DNA of 62,701 nucleotides, taken from NCBI GenBank assembly GCA_043804635.1, contig JAZDIU010000070.1:1-62701 (forward strand). The letters run 5' to 3'. Shown here piece by piece: positions 43,515 through 53,409 of the stretch. The notes under the pieces were generated by a model, which made no database searches, was not told the DNA's origin, and was given only the letters and a program-made list of their open reading frames with translations. The position numbers and the translations under genes were made by a program. Numbering within the stretch: the first letter of the stretch is position 1; each line of letters starts with the position of its first letter. The DNA is from JAZDIU01 sp043804635. Its GTDB lineage: Bacteria; Chloroflexota; Dehalococcoidia; Dehalococcoidales; UBA2162.

Positions 43515-43576
43515 CCCCCTCTCCGCTGAGGAGAGGGGGAATAGAAAGGAAAGAGAAGGGGCTTTGCCCCTTCTCT
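43515..43576 (-). terminator. Two GC-rich hairpins; terminator of the GT-C gene
   Basis: Stem CCCCCTCTC/GAGAGGGGG (43515-43523 and 43531-43539) and stem AGAGAAGGGGC/GCCCCTTCTCT (43552-43562 and 43566-43576, TTT loop). On the minus strand the second is followed by TTTCCTTTC. It lies about 30 nt beyond the stop of the glycosyltransferase gene. Confidence 0.75.
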
Positions 43577-43604
43577 TAAACTCTTCCCTGAGAGCAGGAA
43601 GTTT

Positions 43605-44921
43605 TCAGCTTGTTGAGTTTTGAGTGTGGGAGAGTTCCCTGTGCCATTTCAGGAAAGCGAGGAATACATAAGTCAGTGCCAGACACATTATCACCAGAGC
43701 AAAAGATACGTAAACCAAATCGGGTATGTCGTAATGAGCTAAGCCTAAGGGGGCGAATGTGGATGCAACCCAAGGATGTGCCGGGTTAAATTCAATGAAC
43801 CAGCCGGGGAGATAAAAAAGCCATAACCATGCTGCAGGAAATAGAGCTAATAAAAGAGCGATAACCTTTTCACTCTTATAAGAAGTTCGGGAAGCTATGA
43901 GTAATGCCAACGGAATATAGACGACTAAATACTGGTAATTAATACGGTAAAAGATGGCCATAAAAAGCAATATGCCGATGAGCATTGACCGGATGGGAGC
44001 AATCTGTTTGATGTAGCTTAATATTATAGCGGCAAGCAGTACGGCCACCAGTACCGGGACACAGAGTTGCAATAGGTTGCGTGTCTCCCAACCAAAAACA
44101 TTGTGAAGGTAAGTAAGAAGCGCACCTACTCCGCTAAAAGCATACATAAGAGGGGTTTGATAATTTGGACTCTGCCCAGGTAATAAAACCGAGCGGGCGT
44201 AAGATAAGAAATTACCGGTTAGTAGAAAGGGTATAGAGAAAAGCAGCACTATTCCTACTCCGATAGCACAATTAATGATAAAACGACGCCGGTCCATACT
44301 ACGAGCAACACTCACAATCATCATTACTACAGCCAGCAATGTGTGTTGCTTGGTCAGCACAGCTAAAGCAGCAAGCAAGAAAGCCAGCCTGTCCTTTCCC
44401 TGTTCCAAGGCAATAATCGAACCTAATAAAAAAGCAGTGGCTATGGCATCGAATTGCCCGAAAACAGCCGATTCATACCAGGCAACAGGATTTAAAAGCC
44501 ACAAGCTAGCAAAAATCAGTTTACGCAACTTCGATCCAGATACAGTCCAATATAGCAGGCATCCAATAGCCAGGTCGGCAAATATAATGGGAGTTTTCAT
44601 CGCCAGCCGCCAGCTAGTATCGATTACCGAACTACTGGCAAAACTGGCCGGTGCGGCAAACAATGAAAGCCTGAGTATCAGTAGCCACACCGGAGGATAG
44701 ACATAACCCCACCCCTGAAAGGGGAAAATAGGCGTTCTGGCATTTGCGTAGCGGTAGAAATCGAGGCCATGCTGTTGAAATACCTTGGCGAAAGCCCAGA
44801 ATTGAGCGACATCAGGACCCGCCGAAAGCGGAGCCGCCCAGAATCTGACGAAAGCGGCGATTACTAAGGCTAATATTAGAAGGAGGAGACGAAGCCGGGT
44901 TCCATTCTTAATATATTGCAT
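43605..44921 (-). CDS. GT-C fold polyprenyl-phosphate-dependent mannosyl/glycosyltransferase-like protein
   Basis: 438 residues, about ten membrane helices. The first outside loop contains AGPDVAQFWAFAKVF with an Asp as in GT-C enzymes, and a later YESAVFGQFDAIATAF and LTKQHTLLA match the ALG/GPI-mannosyltransferase-like GT-C pattern. It would transfer a sugar from a lipid-linked donor to a cell-surface acceptor. No other surface-polysaccharide gene is adjacent. The ribosome site is weak, and the minus-strand terminator lies just beyond. Confidence 0.75.
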   Translation of the reverse strand: MQYIKNGTRLRLLLLILALVIAAFVRFWAAPLSAGPDVAQFWAFAKVFQQHGLDFYRYANARTPIFPFQGWGYVYPPVWLLILRLSLFAAPASFASSSVIDTSWRLAMKTPIIFADLAIGCLLYWTVSGSKLRKLIFASLWLLNPVAWYESAVFGQFDAIATAFLLGSIIALEQGKDRLAFLLAALAVLTKQHTLLAVVMMIVSVARSMDRRRFIINCAIGVGIVLLFSIPFLLTGNFLSYARSVLLPGQSPNYQTPLMYAFSGVGALLTYLHNVFGWETRNLLQLCVPVLVAVLLAAIILSYIKQIAPIRSMLIGILLFMAIFYRINYQYLVVYIPLALLIASRTSYKSEKVIALLLALFPAAWLWLFYLPGWFIEFNPAHPWVASTFAPLGLAHYDIPDLVYVSFALVIMCLALTYVFLAFLKWHRELSHTQNSTS

Positions 44922-45155
44922 ATTATTGACAATTCTACATCTGGATTAGCCGGGTAGCAACACAGCGAAACAAACCCCAAACTCTAAATTCTAAACAATA
45001 TCAAAGTTCAAAATCTGAATATCTAAACGTCTTGAATATAACTTATCCACCAGCAAGCTGAAGGATTGAACCCATCACCACCCCATAGACATACGAATTC
45101 GCTTTCTCTCCCTCTAAAGCAAGGTGAGAGGTACAACAGTAATTCGTATCAAGTA

Positions 45156-46550
45156 TTAAGAGCTTATGACTACTTTAGAGTAAGGTTTTGAATTGGGGCT
45201 GCTAGGCATAGCAAAGATAGCGGGGATGGAAAGGAGCAGGACTAAAGCGAGGCCGATAAACACAATTGAAAAAGCCCGGGGCATATTATTAATTATTTCA
45301 AGCAACAAAGTGGAAATGCTAATACTGATGGCACCGCCCATCTGGCGAAACATACCCCTGATTCCGGTAATGGCGGCTACCCTCTGTGGCATAAGTTCGA
45401 TACAGGCATTATTTGCCGCCGGTGAGGAAATGCCCATCCCGATGCCGGCTAGAGCCATCATAATCAGGAGCCATACAGTGGGACCAAAGTGAAGGCCGAA
45501 TATGTTTACCTCGCGAATTTCTAAGGCGAGCAGAACCAGATTAACAGCCATAACTGCCGTTCCCGTAAGAATCGGACGGCGGTATCCCCATCTGACCAGG
45601 TAAAAACTGGTTACTGCGGAAGCCAAAACCATACCGGCTGACCGGGGCGTTAAAATCAATCCACTGCCAAGAGTTCCCATACCATAAACAGACACTGCGT
45701 AAAGGGGTATCAAACTGCCCACGCCAAAAGCGGAAGCTCCAAAAACAAAGTTATAGATATTTGCCGCCAGAAACGGCCTATGGCGCAGCATTTCGGAATC
45801 AATAATGGGAGCGTTCGTTTTTCTTTCCCACCAGAGGAAAAGAAAGAGCATAGAAATACTTAGAACGGCAAAAAAGCCCACTGTAAGCCATGGTATCTTA
45901 GGTATGTTATTACCAATTTCGGTAAGGGCAAGCATAAATGTCGATAAGAAACCGGTTAAAAAACCAGCGCCAAGAAAATCGATGCTGCCGCCGGAGGTAG
46001 CTCTATCATTTGGCAACAGACGCCAAGAGAAAAACAGTACCAGAAGACCCACAGGCACATTGACCCAGAAGATAGATTGCCATCCGAAAGATGCTACCAT
46101 CCACCCACCAAGGTTGGGGCCTAATATCGAACCGATGGGGAAAATGCTGGTGAAGAGTCCTATAGCCTTCTGCCGGCTTTCCGGAAACTCTTCACTTATA
46201 ATACCAGCGGCAGATGGCATTAGACCGCCGCTTCCGAGAGCCTGAATTACCCTAAAGAAAATCAACCAGAGTTCATTGCGGGCTATAGCACAAAGTGCAG
46301 AACCCAGAGTAAAAAGAAGCGCAGACAACATAAACGTCCGCTTCCGGCCCAAAATTTCGCTTACCTTAGCAGATACCGGCATCGCACTGAGACCTACCAG
46401 TTGATAAACACTCAGTATCCAGCCGGCCAGAACCAGTGAGACATTTAACTCCGAAACCATCACCGGGAAAGCCACCGCCACAGTGGACATTCCTAGCGAA
46501 GCCATAAATAAGGCTAAACTAAGTACCGCAAAAGAAAAATACCGGCGCAT
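45156..46550 (-). CDS. MFS drug-efflux transporter (DHA2, EmrB/QacA-like, 14 helices)
   Basis: 464 residues with about 14 membrane helices. LGRKRTFMLSALLFTLGSALCA (short core GRKRTF) is the MFS motif A, and FPIGSILGPNLGGWM is motif C, which marks antiporters that pump hydrophobic or cationic compounds out. Its start is 9 bp after the stop of the upstream MFS gene, so both are made together. Confidence 0.86.
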   Translation of the reverse strand: MRRYFSFAVLSLALFMASLGMSTVAVAFPVMVSELNVSLVLAGWILSVYQLVGLSAMPVSAKVSEILGRKRTFMLSALLFTLGSALCAIARNELWLIFFRVIQALGSGGLMPSAAGIISEEFPESRQKAIGLFTSIFPIGSILGPNLGGWMVASFGWQSIFWVNVPVGLLVLFFSWRLLPNDRATSGGSIDFLGAGFLTGFLSTFMLALTEIGNNIPKIPWLTVGFFAVLSISMLFLFLWWERKTNAPIIDSEMLRHRPFLAANIYNFVFGASAFGVGSLIPLYAVSVYGMGTLGSGLILTPRSAGMVLASAVTSFYLVRWGYRRPILTGTAVMAVNLVLLALEIREVNIFGLHFGPTVWLLIMMALAGIGMGISSPAANNACIELMPQRVAAITGIRGMFRQMGGAISISISTLLLEIINNMPRAFSIVFIGLALVLLLSIPAIFAMPSSPNSKPYSKVVISS

Positions 46551-46559
46551 TCAGTAACT

Positions 46560-47882
46560 TCAAATCCTATTTGTTGAAAAGTTCTGTCTCACCTTGCCCC
46601 CTACGGCCCTAATTTTCCGTGGACCCGCACCCCACAAGAAGGCACAAGCCATAACAGAACACAGAATGGCGACAGCATAGGGAACAACATAACTGCCGGT
46701 TATATCGAAAATGTAGCCGGCAAACCAGGGACCCAGGGCACCACCGATGCCATATCCAAGGTTGTTGAATCCCATAATCCTGCCTAGTTGTTTCCCTTTG
46801 AACACATCGGCTTGTGACGACATTAGCATCGGCCGGTCGATACCAAAGCCAGCTCCATAAAGAATGGCAAACAAATATAGCAACCACGCAGAGGAAGGGC
46901 CTTTAACCAAAAGCAGAGTGAGTATTCCTATGCATACGCTAACAGCACCGAAGGTGTAAGTCCACTCGCGGCCCATTCGGTCGGAGATAATGCCGCCGGC
47001 AAAGCTAACCATCGCCAGGGCACCAAGCAAGGCGAACACAGAGGCGGCCAGCATTTTAGAATAGCCGTTATCCACGATATAGGCGACGGTGTGGACAGTG
47101 ATGATATTAACCATAATTCCCTGCAGAAATGTCTGGGCGAAGAAAAACCAGAAGGGCCTGGTCTTCATTGCTCTAGGAAGAGTCCATTCGATTGACGCCC
47201 ATTTACGGTTTAATACGCGTGGGTCTTCCTGAGTTTGCCCTATCGTCGATATATCACGTTTTCCTTCATCTTTAGCAATGCCATCTAATGGGAGTCCCAT
47301 GTCCTTAGCTCTGTGTCGTTGGAAGAGAGCTGTTATAGGCACGATGACGATCACCATAATAACCGCGAGAACCAGATAAGCTTCCCGCCATCCGAAGCGG
47401 TCTATCAGATACTGGGCTGGTATCGATGAGACGTTGGCTAAAGCCATCCCGGCAACGGCGATTCCTATCGCTGTGCCCAGTTTTAATGAGAACCATTCAG
47501 GTATGAAACTGGCGTGTGGAATATAGCCGAGAAGGACCATTCCGACAGCAACAATAGAAAAGAAGAGATATAACTGCGATATAGTCCCGACCTGACTCAT
47601 CAGGAACATACCCAGTCCGATAATCGCTCCGCCGACTGGAAATACTTTTCTGGGACCGAACCGGTCAATCAGAGCGCCGGCAACCGGACTGAGCACGGCA
47701 TAGACTATCATATTCATAGAGAAGGTCAGTGCCGTTTGAGCTCTAGTCCAGCCAAATTCGTCTAAAATGGCAACATAAAACACTGAGAATGAGTAGCGGG
47801 TAGAATAGGCTATAGTCAATGTGATGAAGGAAACAGCTATGATAATCCATCCGTAAAAAATAAGTGATTTTTTCTGTATCAT
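46560..47882 (-). CDS. Major facilitator superfamily transporter (12 helices, MCT/OFA-like)
   Basis: 440 residues, 12 helices with a central loop of about 45 residues. LIDRFGPRKVFPVGG is the loop 2-3 motif; the N-terminal FYGWIIIAVSFITLTIAYS resembles the monocarboxylate group, like the MFS protein at 22742. First gene of a two-carrier operon; ATG after GAGGACC. Confidence 0.84.
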   Translation of the reverse strand: MIQKKSLIFYGWIIIAVSFITLTIAYSTRYSFSVFYVAILDEFGWTRAQTALTFSMNMIVYAVLSPVAGALIDRFGPRKVFPVGGAIIGLGMFLMSQVGTISQLYLFFSIVAVGMVLLGYIPHASFIPEWFSLKLGTAIGIAVAGMALANVSSIPAQYLIDRFGWREAYLVLAVIMVIVIVPITALFQRHRAKDMGLPLDGIAKDEGKRDISTIGQTQEDPRVLNRKWASIEWTLPRAMKTRPFWFFFAQTFLQGIMVNIITVHTVAYIVDNGYSKMLAASVFALLGALAMVSFAGGIISDRMGREWTYTFGAVSVCIGILTLLLVKGPSSAWLLYLFAILYGAGFGIDRPMLMSSQADVFKGKQLGRIMGFNNLGYGIGGALGPWFAGYIFDITGSYVVPYAVAILCSVMACAFLWGAGPRKIRAVGGKVRQNFSTNRI

Positions 47883-47961
47883 TCGCCGGTCCTCTCGAAA
47901 TGCATCAATGTTTGTGACATTCCATTAATGATACTCCAGCGGCGAATGAACGGCAAATCTC

Positions 47962-47990
47962 TTGACATACAATTATCGCTTCAATATACT
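47962..47990 (+). promoter_or_regulatory. Sigma-70 type promoter for the NIPSNAP gene
   Basis: TTGACA (47962-47967), 17 nt and TATACT (47985-47990), about 30 nt before the chosen ATG at 48028. Because the promoter overlaps a longer reading from 47962, that upstream start is not used. Confidence 0.65.
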
Positions 47991-48027
47991 CAGGTTACTT
48001 GAAACCTCAGGTGAAAGGAGAAAGGCG

Positions 48028-48648
48028 ATGATTTATGAAATTCGCACATACGGCATTACAGTAGGGAGCCTGGCGGAAGTCGAGAAACGTTTTGGTGAGG
48101 CATACGAACAACACCGAAAGAAGTACTCGGAGCTAGCGGCTTTTTGGCACACCGATATCGGTCCTTTAAACGAAATTATCCACATTTGGCCTTATAAAGA
48201 CCTTAACGAGCGCGCTCGCATTCGTGCAGAAGCATCTAAAAACCCGAACTGGCCGCCCAAGACTGGCGAATTTATCCGCTTTATGCGCTCGGAAATTCTA
48301 GCTCCCTGGCCGTTTTCACCTCAAATCACACCTGGGAAAATAGGACCACTTTTCGAGATGCGTATTTACACCGTGAAACCGGGAGCACTTCCCGATATTA
48401 TGAAAGGCTGGGAAGCCAAGCTCCCCGAACGTATGAAGCTGTCGCCCCTGGTAGTCGTTGGAACCGTCGAATTCGGCCAGGTTAACCAGATGATACATAT
48501 CTGGGCATATAACAGCTTCGAGCAGAGAGCTGCAGTCCGTGCCCAGTTTATCAAAAGTGGTATTTGGCCGCCGCCGGGGGGCGTGGGGCGGCTGATAACT
48601 CAGGAAAGCAAGATTATGATGCCATCAGCTTTTTCGCCGTTACAATAG
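48028..48648 (+). CDS. Tandem NIPSNAP-domain protein
   Basis: Start at ATG 48028 (MIYEIRTYG), preceded by AAAGGAG and downstream of the promoter. 206 residues forming two repeats of the NIPSNAP ferredoxin-like fold: domain 1 about 1-98 (IYEIRTY ... HIWPYKDL) and domain 2 about 106-206 (FEMRIYTVKPG ... HIWAYNSF). Repeats share the Y-x-x-R-x-Y start and the HIW-Y core. Bacterial members occur in catabolic operons; a dimeric alpha-beta barrel role such as binding a ring or acid substrate is likely. Specific function unknown. Confidence 0.85.
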   Translation: MIYEIRTYGITVGSLAEVEKRFGEAYEQHRKKYSELAAFWHTDIGPLNEIIHIWPYKDLNERARIRAEASKNPNWPPKTGEFIRFMRSEILAPWPFSPQITPGKIGPLFEMRIYTVKPGALPDIMKGWEAKLPERMKLSPLVVVGTVEFGQVNQMIHIWAYNSFEQRAAVRAQFIKSGIWPPPGGVGRLITQESKIMMPSAFSPLQ

Positions 48649-48713
48649 GATAATGAAAAGGTAAAATTACCCAAAATAAAATGGGAGGTGGGACTTAAAC
48701 CAGTGACCCCCGG

Positions 48714-49403
48714 CTAAGATTTTGTTTTCTTTGCTAGTTTTGACAACTCTTTCATTACTTCATTAAAAGACATCACCTTGGCAAAATGCCTGTCCAATAG
48801 ATTCAATGCCGCTTTCTGGCGCTCCTCGCTGAAGGTGATAGTTAAGTCGCTAAGCAAAAATACCTTAAAATTCAGCATCATAGCATCCATAACTGTAGTA
48901 CCCACGCATACGTCCGTGGCATCTCCAGCGGCGATGAAACTGTCTACACCCAATCCTCGCAGCAACAACTCCAATTCCGACGAACCGTGAATGAAAGCAC
49001 TGTACCGCCTCTTCCTGACAATAAAGTCTTGCGGCATAACATTGAGGTCGGGATGAAGCTGTCCAATCATCGATTGCTTGTCTGAGAGCTGCTTATTATC
49101 AAAGGCTAGATTCCCGGCATGGTCGGGCATATCGACAATCAGTCCCGCATCTGACAGGTCGGGACGACGGCCGGAACATATCCAGATTACCGGCATTCCT
49201 AATTTGCGACAAGCGGCGGCGAGCCGATTTATCTTAGGCACCATGTCCTCGTTAATTTTCCGAAACATCGCCTCCGGGTCGTCGGCATTTCTTAATATTA
49301 TGGGAGTTATCTTATACTTGTCGCCCCAGTAAATATCAATCACGATAAACGCAGTGTTCTTCGCTCCTATTTTCCACAAATCTTTACGCGACTTAGTTTC
49401 CAT
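48714..49403 (-). CDS. Isochorismatase-like cysteine hydrolase
   Basis: 229 residues; ATG after AAGGAGGG. The family triad is visible: Asp in AFIVIDIYWG, Lys in VRKRRYSAF and Cys in GDATDVCVGTT. Relatives hydrolyse amide-type substrates (nicotinamide, N-carbamoyl compounds, biuret) or isochorismate. An N-terminal extension of about 15 residues (KSRKDLWKIG) precedes the domain. Monocistronic; substrate unknown. Confidence 0.87.
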   Translation of the reverse strand: METKSRKDLWKIGAKNTAFIVIDIYWGDKYKITPIILRNADDPEAMFRKINEDMVPKINRLAAACRKLGMPVIWICSGRRPDLSDAGLIVDMPDHAGNLAFDNKQLSDKQSMIGQLHPDLNVMPQDFIVRKRRYSAFIHGSSELELLLRGLGVDSFIAAGDATDVCVGTTVMDAMMLNFKVFLLSDLTITFSEERQKAALNLLDRHFAKVMSFNEVMKELSKLAKKTKS

Positions 49404-49551
49404 TCGCCCTCCTTGGTCCGCATACTATCTACTTACTCGCTCCAGCGTGGACTGCGATATATCAAGCTTGCTAGATATTATACCATTTGACAAAAGAGAT
49501 AGAGCCTTACTTCATTAGAAACGACCTCAGAAACTAATAAGAGACACTTAT

Positions 49552-49580
49552 TGACGGCTTTCCGAGCCTGTTTTACAATG
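49552..49580 (+). promoter_or_regulatory. Sigma-70 type promoter for the CocE/X-Pro hydrolase gene
   Basis: TTGACG (49552-49557), 17 nt and TACAAT (49575-49580), about 35 nt before the ATG with AAGGAGG. Confidence 0.6.
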
Positions 49581-49623
49581 CTCATAGATTCAGGTAGAAA
49601 TCTAGCAAGGAGGTGAGTACGCA

Positions 49624-51291
49624 ATGGACAGTCCCGAACTTAAACCGACGCATCCTAATGAGACAACACCGGGGTTGAATGATATTATTGTCAAGACGGC
49701 ACATTATGGCCTCCAGAAGATGATAATGGAGAAAGATGTCCCGGTGAAAATGCGTGATGGTGTTACACTCTATGTTAACGTATTCCGTTCCAGTGAACCC
49801 GGTAAATATCCGGTGATGATGTCCGCTGATATGTACGGGAAAGATGTAGTATGGCCGGAAAGTGATATCCCAAATATACCTAATGTCGGCTATTGGAGAG
49901 TGTCTTTATTCACTCCAGCTGAGTCTCCAGACCCGGGTTTCTGGGTCCCTAATGGCTACGTCGTAGTCAAAGCAGCTCTGCGGGGTAGCTCAAACTCGGA
50001 AGGCTCCAACCATCCGTTGTCCGATACAGAAGCTCGGGATTATTACGAACTCATCGAATGGGCCGGCACACAGGAATGGAGTAACGGTAATGTTGGTATA
50101 AATGGAGTGTCATATCTGGCAATGGTCCAGTGGAAAGTTGCGGCACTGAATCCCCCGCATCTTAAAGCAATGATGCCGTGGGAAGGTGTAAGCGATTTAT
50201 ACCGTGAGTGGGCATTTCACGGAGGCATGCCCGATACTTTATTCTATCGGTGGTGGCATCAGCGGCAACAGGCGAGATGGCCGGAAAAAGAGGTGGAAGA
50301 CCTCACCTCAATGCAAAAAGAGCATCCTTTGTTTGATGAATACTGGGAAGGCAAAAAAGCAAATTTGAGTGAAATTAAAGTGCCGATGTATGCCGGCGTA
50401 GGTTGGGCGACACAAGGTCTACACAACCGAGGCACTATCGAGGGGTTCAGGCAAAGTGCCTCGAAATATAAATGGCTTGAAGTTCATGGCCGCAAAGAAT
50501 GGGAATATTACTATGGGCGAGAAGTCCTTGAACGGCAGAAACGCTTTTTCGATTATTTTCTGAAAAGTATCGAAAATGACTGGCTGGACACACCCAGGGT
50601 ACGTATCGAAGTCAGGGAGCGCTTTTACGAGGGGACTTTCCGACTTGAAAACGAATGGACTCTAGCGAGAACTAGTTACACCAAAGTTTATCTGGACGGT
50701 AAAAACAAAACTCTGTCCAGTACGCCAGTGCGCACCGAAACTAAGATATCTTACAGTGTAGAACGGGGTGAACGCGATAAACAAAGCTTGACGTTTAAAC
50801 TCACCTTCCGTGAAGATACCGAATTAACCGGCTATATGAAACTAAAACTGTTGGTATCAGCAGCCGGCTCCGACGATATGGACCTGTTCGTTGGAGTGAA
50901 GAAGCTCGACCGGCGAGGTAACGAGGTTTACTTCCCGGACTTCAACCACATCGAAAACGGCCAGGTGGCGACCGGATGGCTGAGAGTCTCGCACCGCGAA
51001 TTAGACCCTGAGAAATCCACGCCATTTCAGCCGTGGCTAAAACATAAAAGAGCGTTGAAATTGAAGGAAGGCGAGATTGTTCCGGTGGAGATAGAAATAT
51101 TGCCATCAAGCACGCTTTTCAGGGGAGGAGAAAGTCTAGAATTGGTAGTGAAAGGCACCGAGATAATTACCGGCAACCTGATGCCGCCGCGTTATGAACA
51201 TATAGAGACGGTGAATAAGGGAAAGCATATCATTTATACCGGTGGAAAGTATGACTCTCACCTGTTGTTACCAGTGATTACTAAAGACTAA
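49624..51291 (+). CDS. CocE/NonD or X-Pro dipeptidyl-peptidase (S15) type hydrolase
   Basis: 555 residues, no signal peptide, so cytoplasmic. An N-terminal alpha/beta-hydrolase domain (about 45-330) has the nucleophile in NGVSYLAMVQ (G-x-S-Y-x-x), and a C-terminal jelly-roll domain (about 335-550) has the TLTYRTpxl-like SLTFKLTFREDTELTGYMKL segment (core LTGYM). Members cleave acyl esters or amides, for instance cocaine esterase, alpha-amino-acid ester hydrolase and X-Pro peptidase. Substrate unknown. It lies between the isochorismatase-like gene and the decayed TPP gene. Confidence 0.87.
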   Translation: MDSPELKPTHPNETTPGLNDIIVKTAHYGLQKMIMEKDVPVKMRDGVTLYVNVFRSSEPGKYPVMMSADMYGKDVVWPESDIPNIPNVGYWRVSLFTPAESPDPGFWVPNGYVVVKAALRGSSNSEGSNHPLSDTEARDYYELIEWAGTQEWSNGNVGINGVSYLAMVQWKVAALNPPHLKAMMPWEGVSDLYREWAFHGGMPDTLFYRWWHQRQQARWPEKEVEDLTSMQKEHPLFDEYWEGKKANLSEIKVPMYAGVGWATQGLHNRGTIEGFRQSASKYKWLEVHGRKEWEYYYGREVLERQKRFFDYFLKSIENDWLDTPRVRIEVRERFYEGTFRLENEWTLARTSYTKVYLDGKNKTLSSTPVRTETKISYSVERGERDKQSLTFKLTFREDTELTGYMKLKLLVSAAGSDDMDLFVGVKKLDRRGNEVYFPDFNHIENGQVATGWLRVSHRELDPEKSTPFQPWLKHKRALKLKEGEIVPVEIEILPSSTLFRGGESLELVVKGTEIITGNLMPPRYEHIETVNKGKHIIYTGGKYDSHLLLPVITKD

Positions 51292-51662
51292 GTAAAAGCA
51301 TTTAGTCCGGTGACAGCTTTTCCGATAGTCATTTTTGTATTTGAGAGGAGCCTTCCAGAATAGAAGAGACTCTGTTGTCCCACCGGTAACGTTTTACTGC
51401 GAATTCAGCTGAAGAGCCACACTAAATTTTCAACACCGGTTCTCAAAAGCTATCCAACCTTATTTCCGGATATCTTGTTACGCTGTTGCTATCCAGATGC
51501 TCGTAAGTGGCTAATTTTAATTAGCATATCTTTTATATCTGGTGTATTCTTACAGTCACGCTACGTAGGTGGCTCAAATTAGACGTGGTTTTACAAAGTT
51601 AAATGGTCGATTAAGTGAGTTTTCTTTCCCATAATTAATCACAGAATATTAGGGAGGAGAAA
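51292..51662. other. Intergenic region without a supported gene
   Basis: 371 bp between the CocE-type gene and the decayed chimeric gene. No convincing reading frame, RNA or strong promoter was seen; the only clear signal is the AGGGAGG site at its end. Confidence 0.5.
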
Positions 51663-53086
51663 ATGAGCAAAATGCAAGCCGCGGAAGCGATGGTCAAAAT
51701 AATGGAAAATGAAGGGTCGAGGTTATTTTTGGTATCCCTGGGGTGGGGATATTACCCGTTTACAATGCTTTAAGCAAATCCGCAATGATAAAATACTACC
51801 TGGCCCGTCATGAAGAAGGTGCTTCTCATGCGGCTGACGGTTATGCCAGAGCTAGCGGAAAGGTTGGTATATGTGCCGGAACGTCAGGACCCGCGGGAAC
51901 GAATATGGTGACCGGTCTATACGCCGCCCAGGTTTATGGAATTCCATTGATTGCTATTACCGGGCAAACGGTAACTTCTCTTTTAGGGAAAGACGCTCGG
52001 CAGAACAGTGAGAAACTGGCCAAACAACTTAAAGTAAGTTCAGCTACCGTCAGGCGCAGACTAAGAAAACTTATCGCCGGCAATTTACTACACATTGTTG
52101 GAATTGTTGACCCGGTTGATTTCGGATTCCCGGTGACCGCCATGATAGCTCTGGATGTGGCTAATAATAAATTAGAATCCGTTGTAAATATATTAGCCAA
52201 TGCGGCACAACAGGGAGATGCCGATGCTAAAAAACAGCTTGATGTCCTTTTGAATAGAGCTGAAATACTCTGGGCACCCAGACCTCCGCAGGACTTAATT
52301 TCACGTTCCCCCAGTTTGAAATGGATACAATCCCCGGTATCGGGAGTGGATTCGTTCGCCATTCCTGAAATCATCAACAGCAAGATAATATTAAATAATT
52401 CAAGCGGTATGCACGGTGTTCAGGTCGGCGAGATGGCAGTTGCCCATATGATAATGCTGGCTAAAAGTGCGCCGAGGTCGTTTCGTCAGATGAAGGAGAA
52501 ACGCTACGCAGTTTTTATTCCAGTGGTTCTTGAAGGAAAAACAGTTCTAATCCTGGGGCTCGGTCCAATCGGTAAGTATATTGCCCGGTTGTGCCATGGG
52601 TTCAATATGAGGGTATTTGGCGTTAGAGCTAGGGCAAATGTACGATGCCCGTATGTTGAAGCTATATTCCCTCCCGAAAGGCTCCTTGAAGTGCTTCCGC
52701 AATGCGATTTCATCGTAAATGCATTACCGCTTCTCGCCTCGACCAAAAAGGTAATCGGTGAACGAGAGCTACGTGTTATGAAACCCACCGCCTTTTTTGT
52801 CAACGTCGGACGAGGCGGTACTATCGACCAGGATGCCCTGATTAGTGCCCTCAGTGAAAATCGGATTGCCGGGGCAGGTCTGGATACCACTACACCTGAA
52901 CCACTACCCTCCGATAGTAAACTCTGGGAATTACCTAACGTAATAATTACACCACACGTTAGTGGGCGGCGGGAAGATTATCATAAACTAGCCACCGACC
53001 TGTTTTGTAAGAACCTAGAGCGCTACTTCAGCGGCAAAAAGTTGTTCAATATAATCGCAAAGAAAACACTATCTCCAAAATTTTAG
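51663..53086 (+). pseudogene. Decayed chimera: TPP-enzyme start, Lrp/AsnC domain, D-2-hydroxyacid dehydrogenase
   Basis: An ATG at 51663 with AGGGAGG opens a TPP-dependent enzyme (acetolactate-synthase/carboligase type). A one-base loss in a G run near 51714-51716 breaks the frame after 18 codons. From the shifted frame the text continues as the PYR domain (EEGASHAADGYARASGKVG, SGPAGTNM) and stops at AITGQTV. It then runs straight into an Lrp/AsnC helix-turn-helix (LLGKDARQ ... VRRRLRKL) and, about 70 residues on, into a D-2-hydroxyacid dehydrogenase (Rossmann GLGPIGKYIA, then GRGG and a C-terminal HVSGRRED). All three parts are truncated relative to their families and are joined without a stop. 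The product is unlikely to work as any one of them. Confidence 0.75.
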
Positions 53087-53409
53087 CTTTAAAAACGGGC
53101 GGGCGGATTTAGGTGCCGGAAACTACACTTGATACTATATTCCGTGAGGCTGCTCTCGCCTGAGCGTCTAATTTGATTATGAGCTTACGAATGGGTTCTT
53201 CTGCAAAGCCCCGTTCGTTTCATTCCGAAGATCATTTCCTCTAGCATGTTCTTCTAACATGTGGCTGGTCGTAAATCGAACCTTGAATATCCGCCTTTCG
53301 AGCTAATGACTTTTCATAGGTTAACCTCTCGAAACGGGAGCTCTCTAGATTTGACTCAATGGTAAGAGGATGCTATAAATTTTAGGATTTTAAATTCGGA
53401 GGTAACATA
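53087..53409. other. Intergenic region with a promoter
   Basis: 323 bp without a supported gene. A small hairpin CATGTT/AACATG lies at 53245-53261, and a promoter, TTGACT (53351-53356), 17 nt, TATAAA (53374-53379), precedes the SDR gene. The rest may be decayed sequence. Confidence 0.5.
53351..53379 (+). promoter_or_regulatory. Sigma-70 type promoter for the SDR gene at 53410
   Basis: TTGACT, a 17-nt spacer and TATAAA, about 25 nt before the GGAGG site and the GTG start. Confidence 0.55.

Noticed and set aside
44922..45155. Possible gene between the GT-C and MFS genes
   Set aside because: 234 bp with no open frame carrying a ribosome site; appears non-coding.
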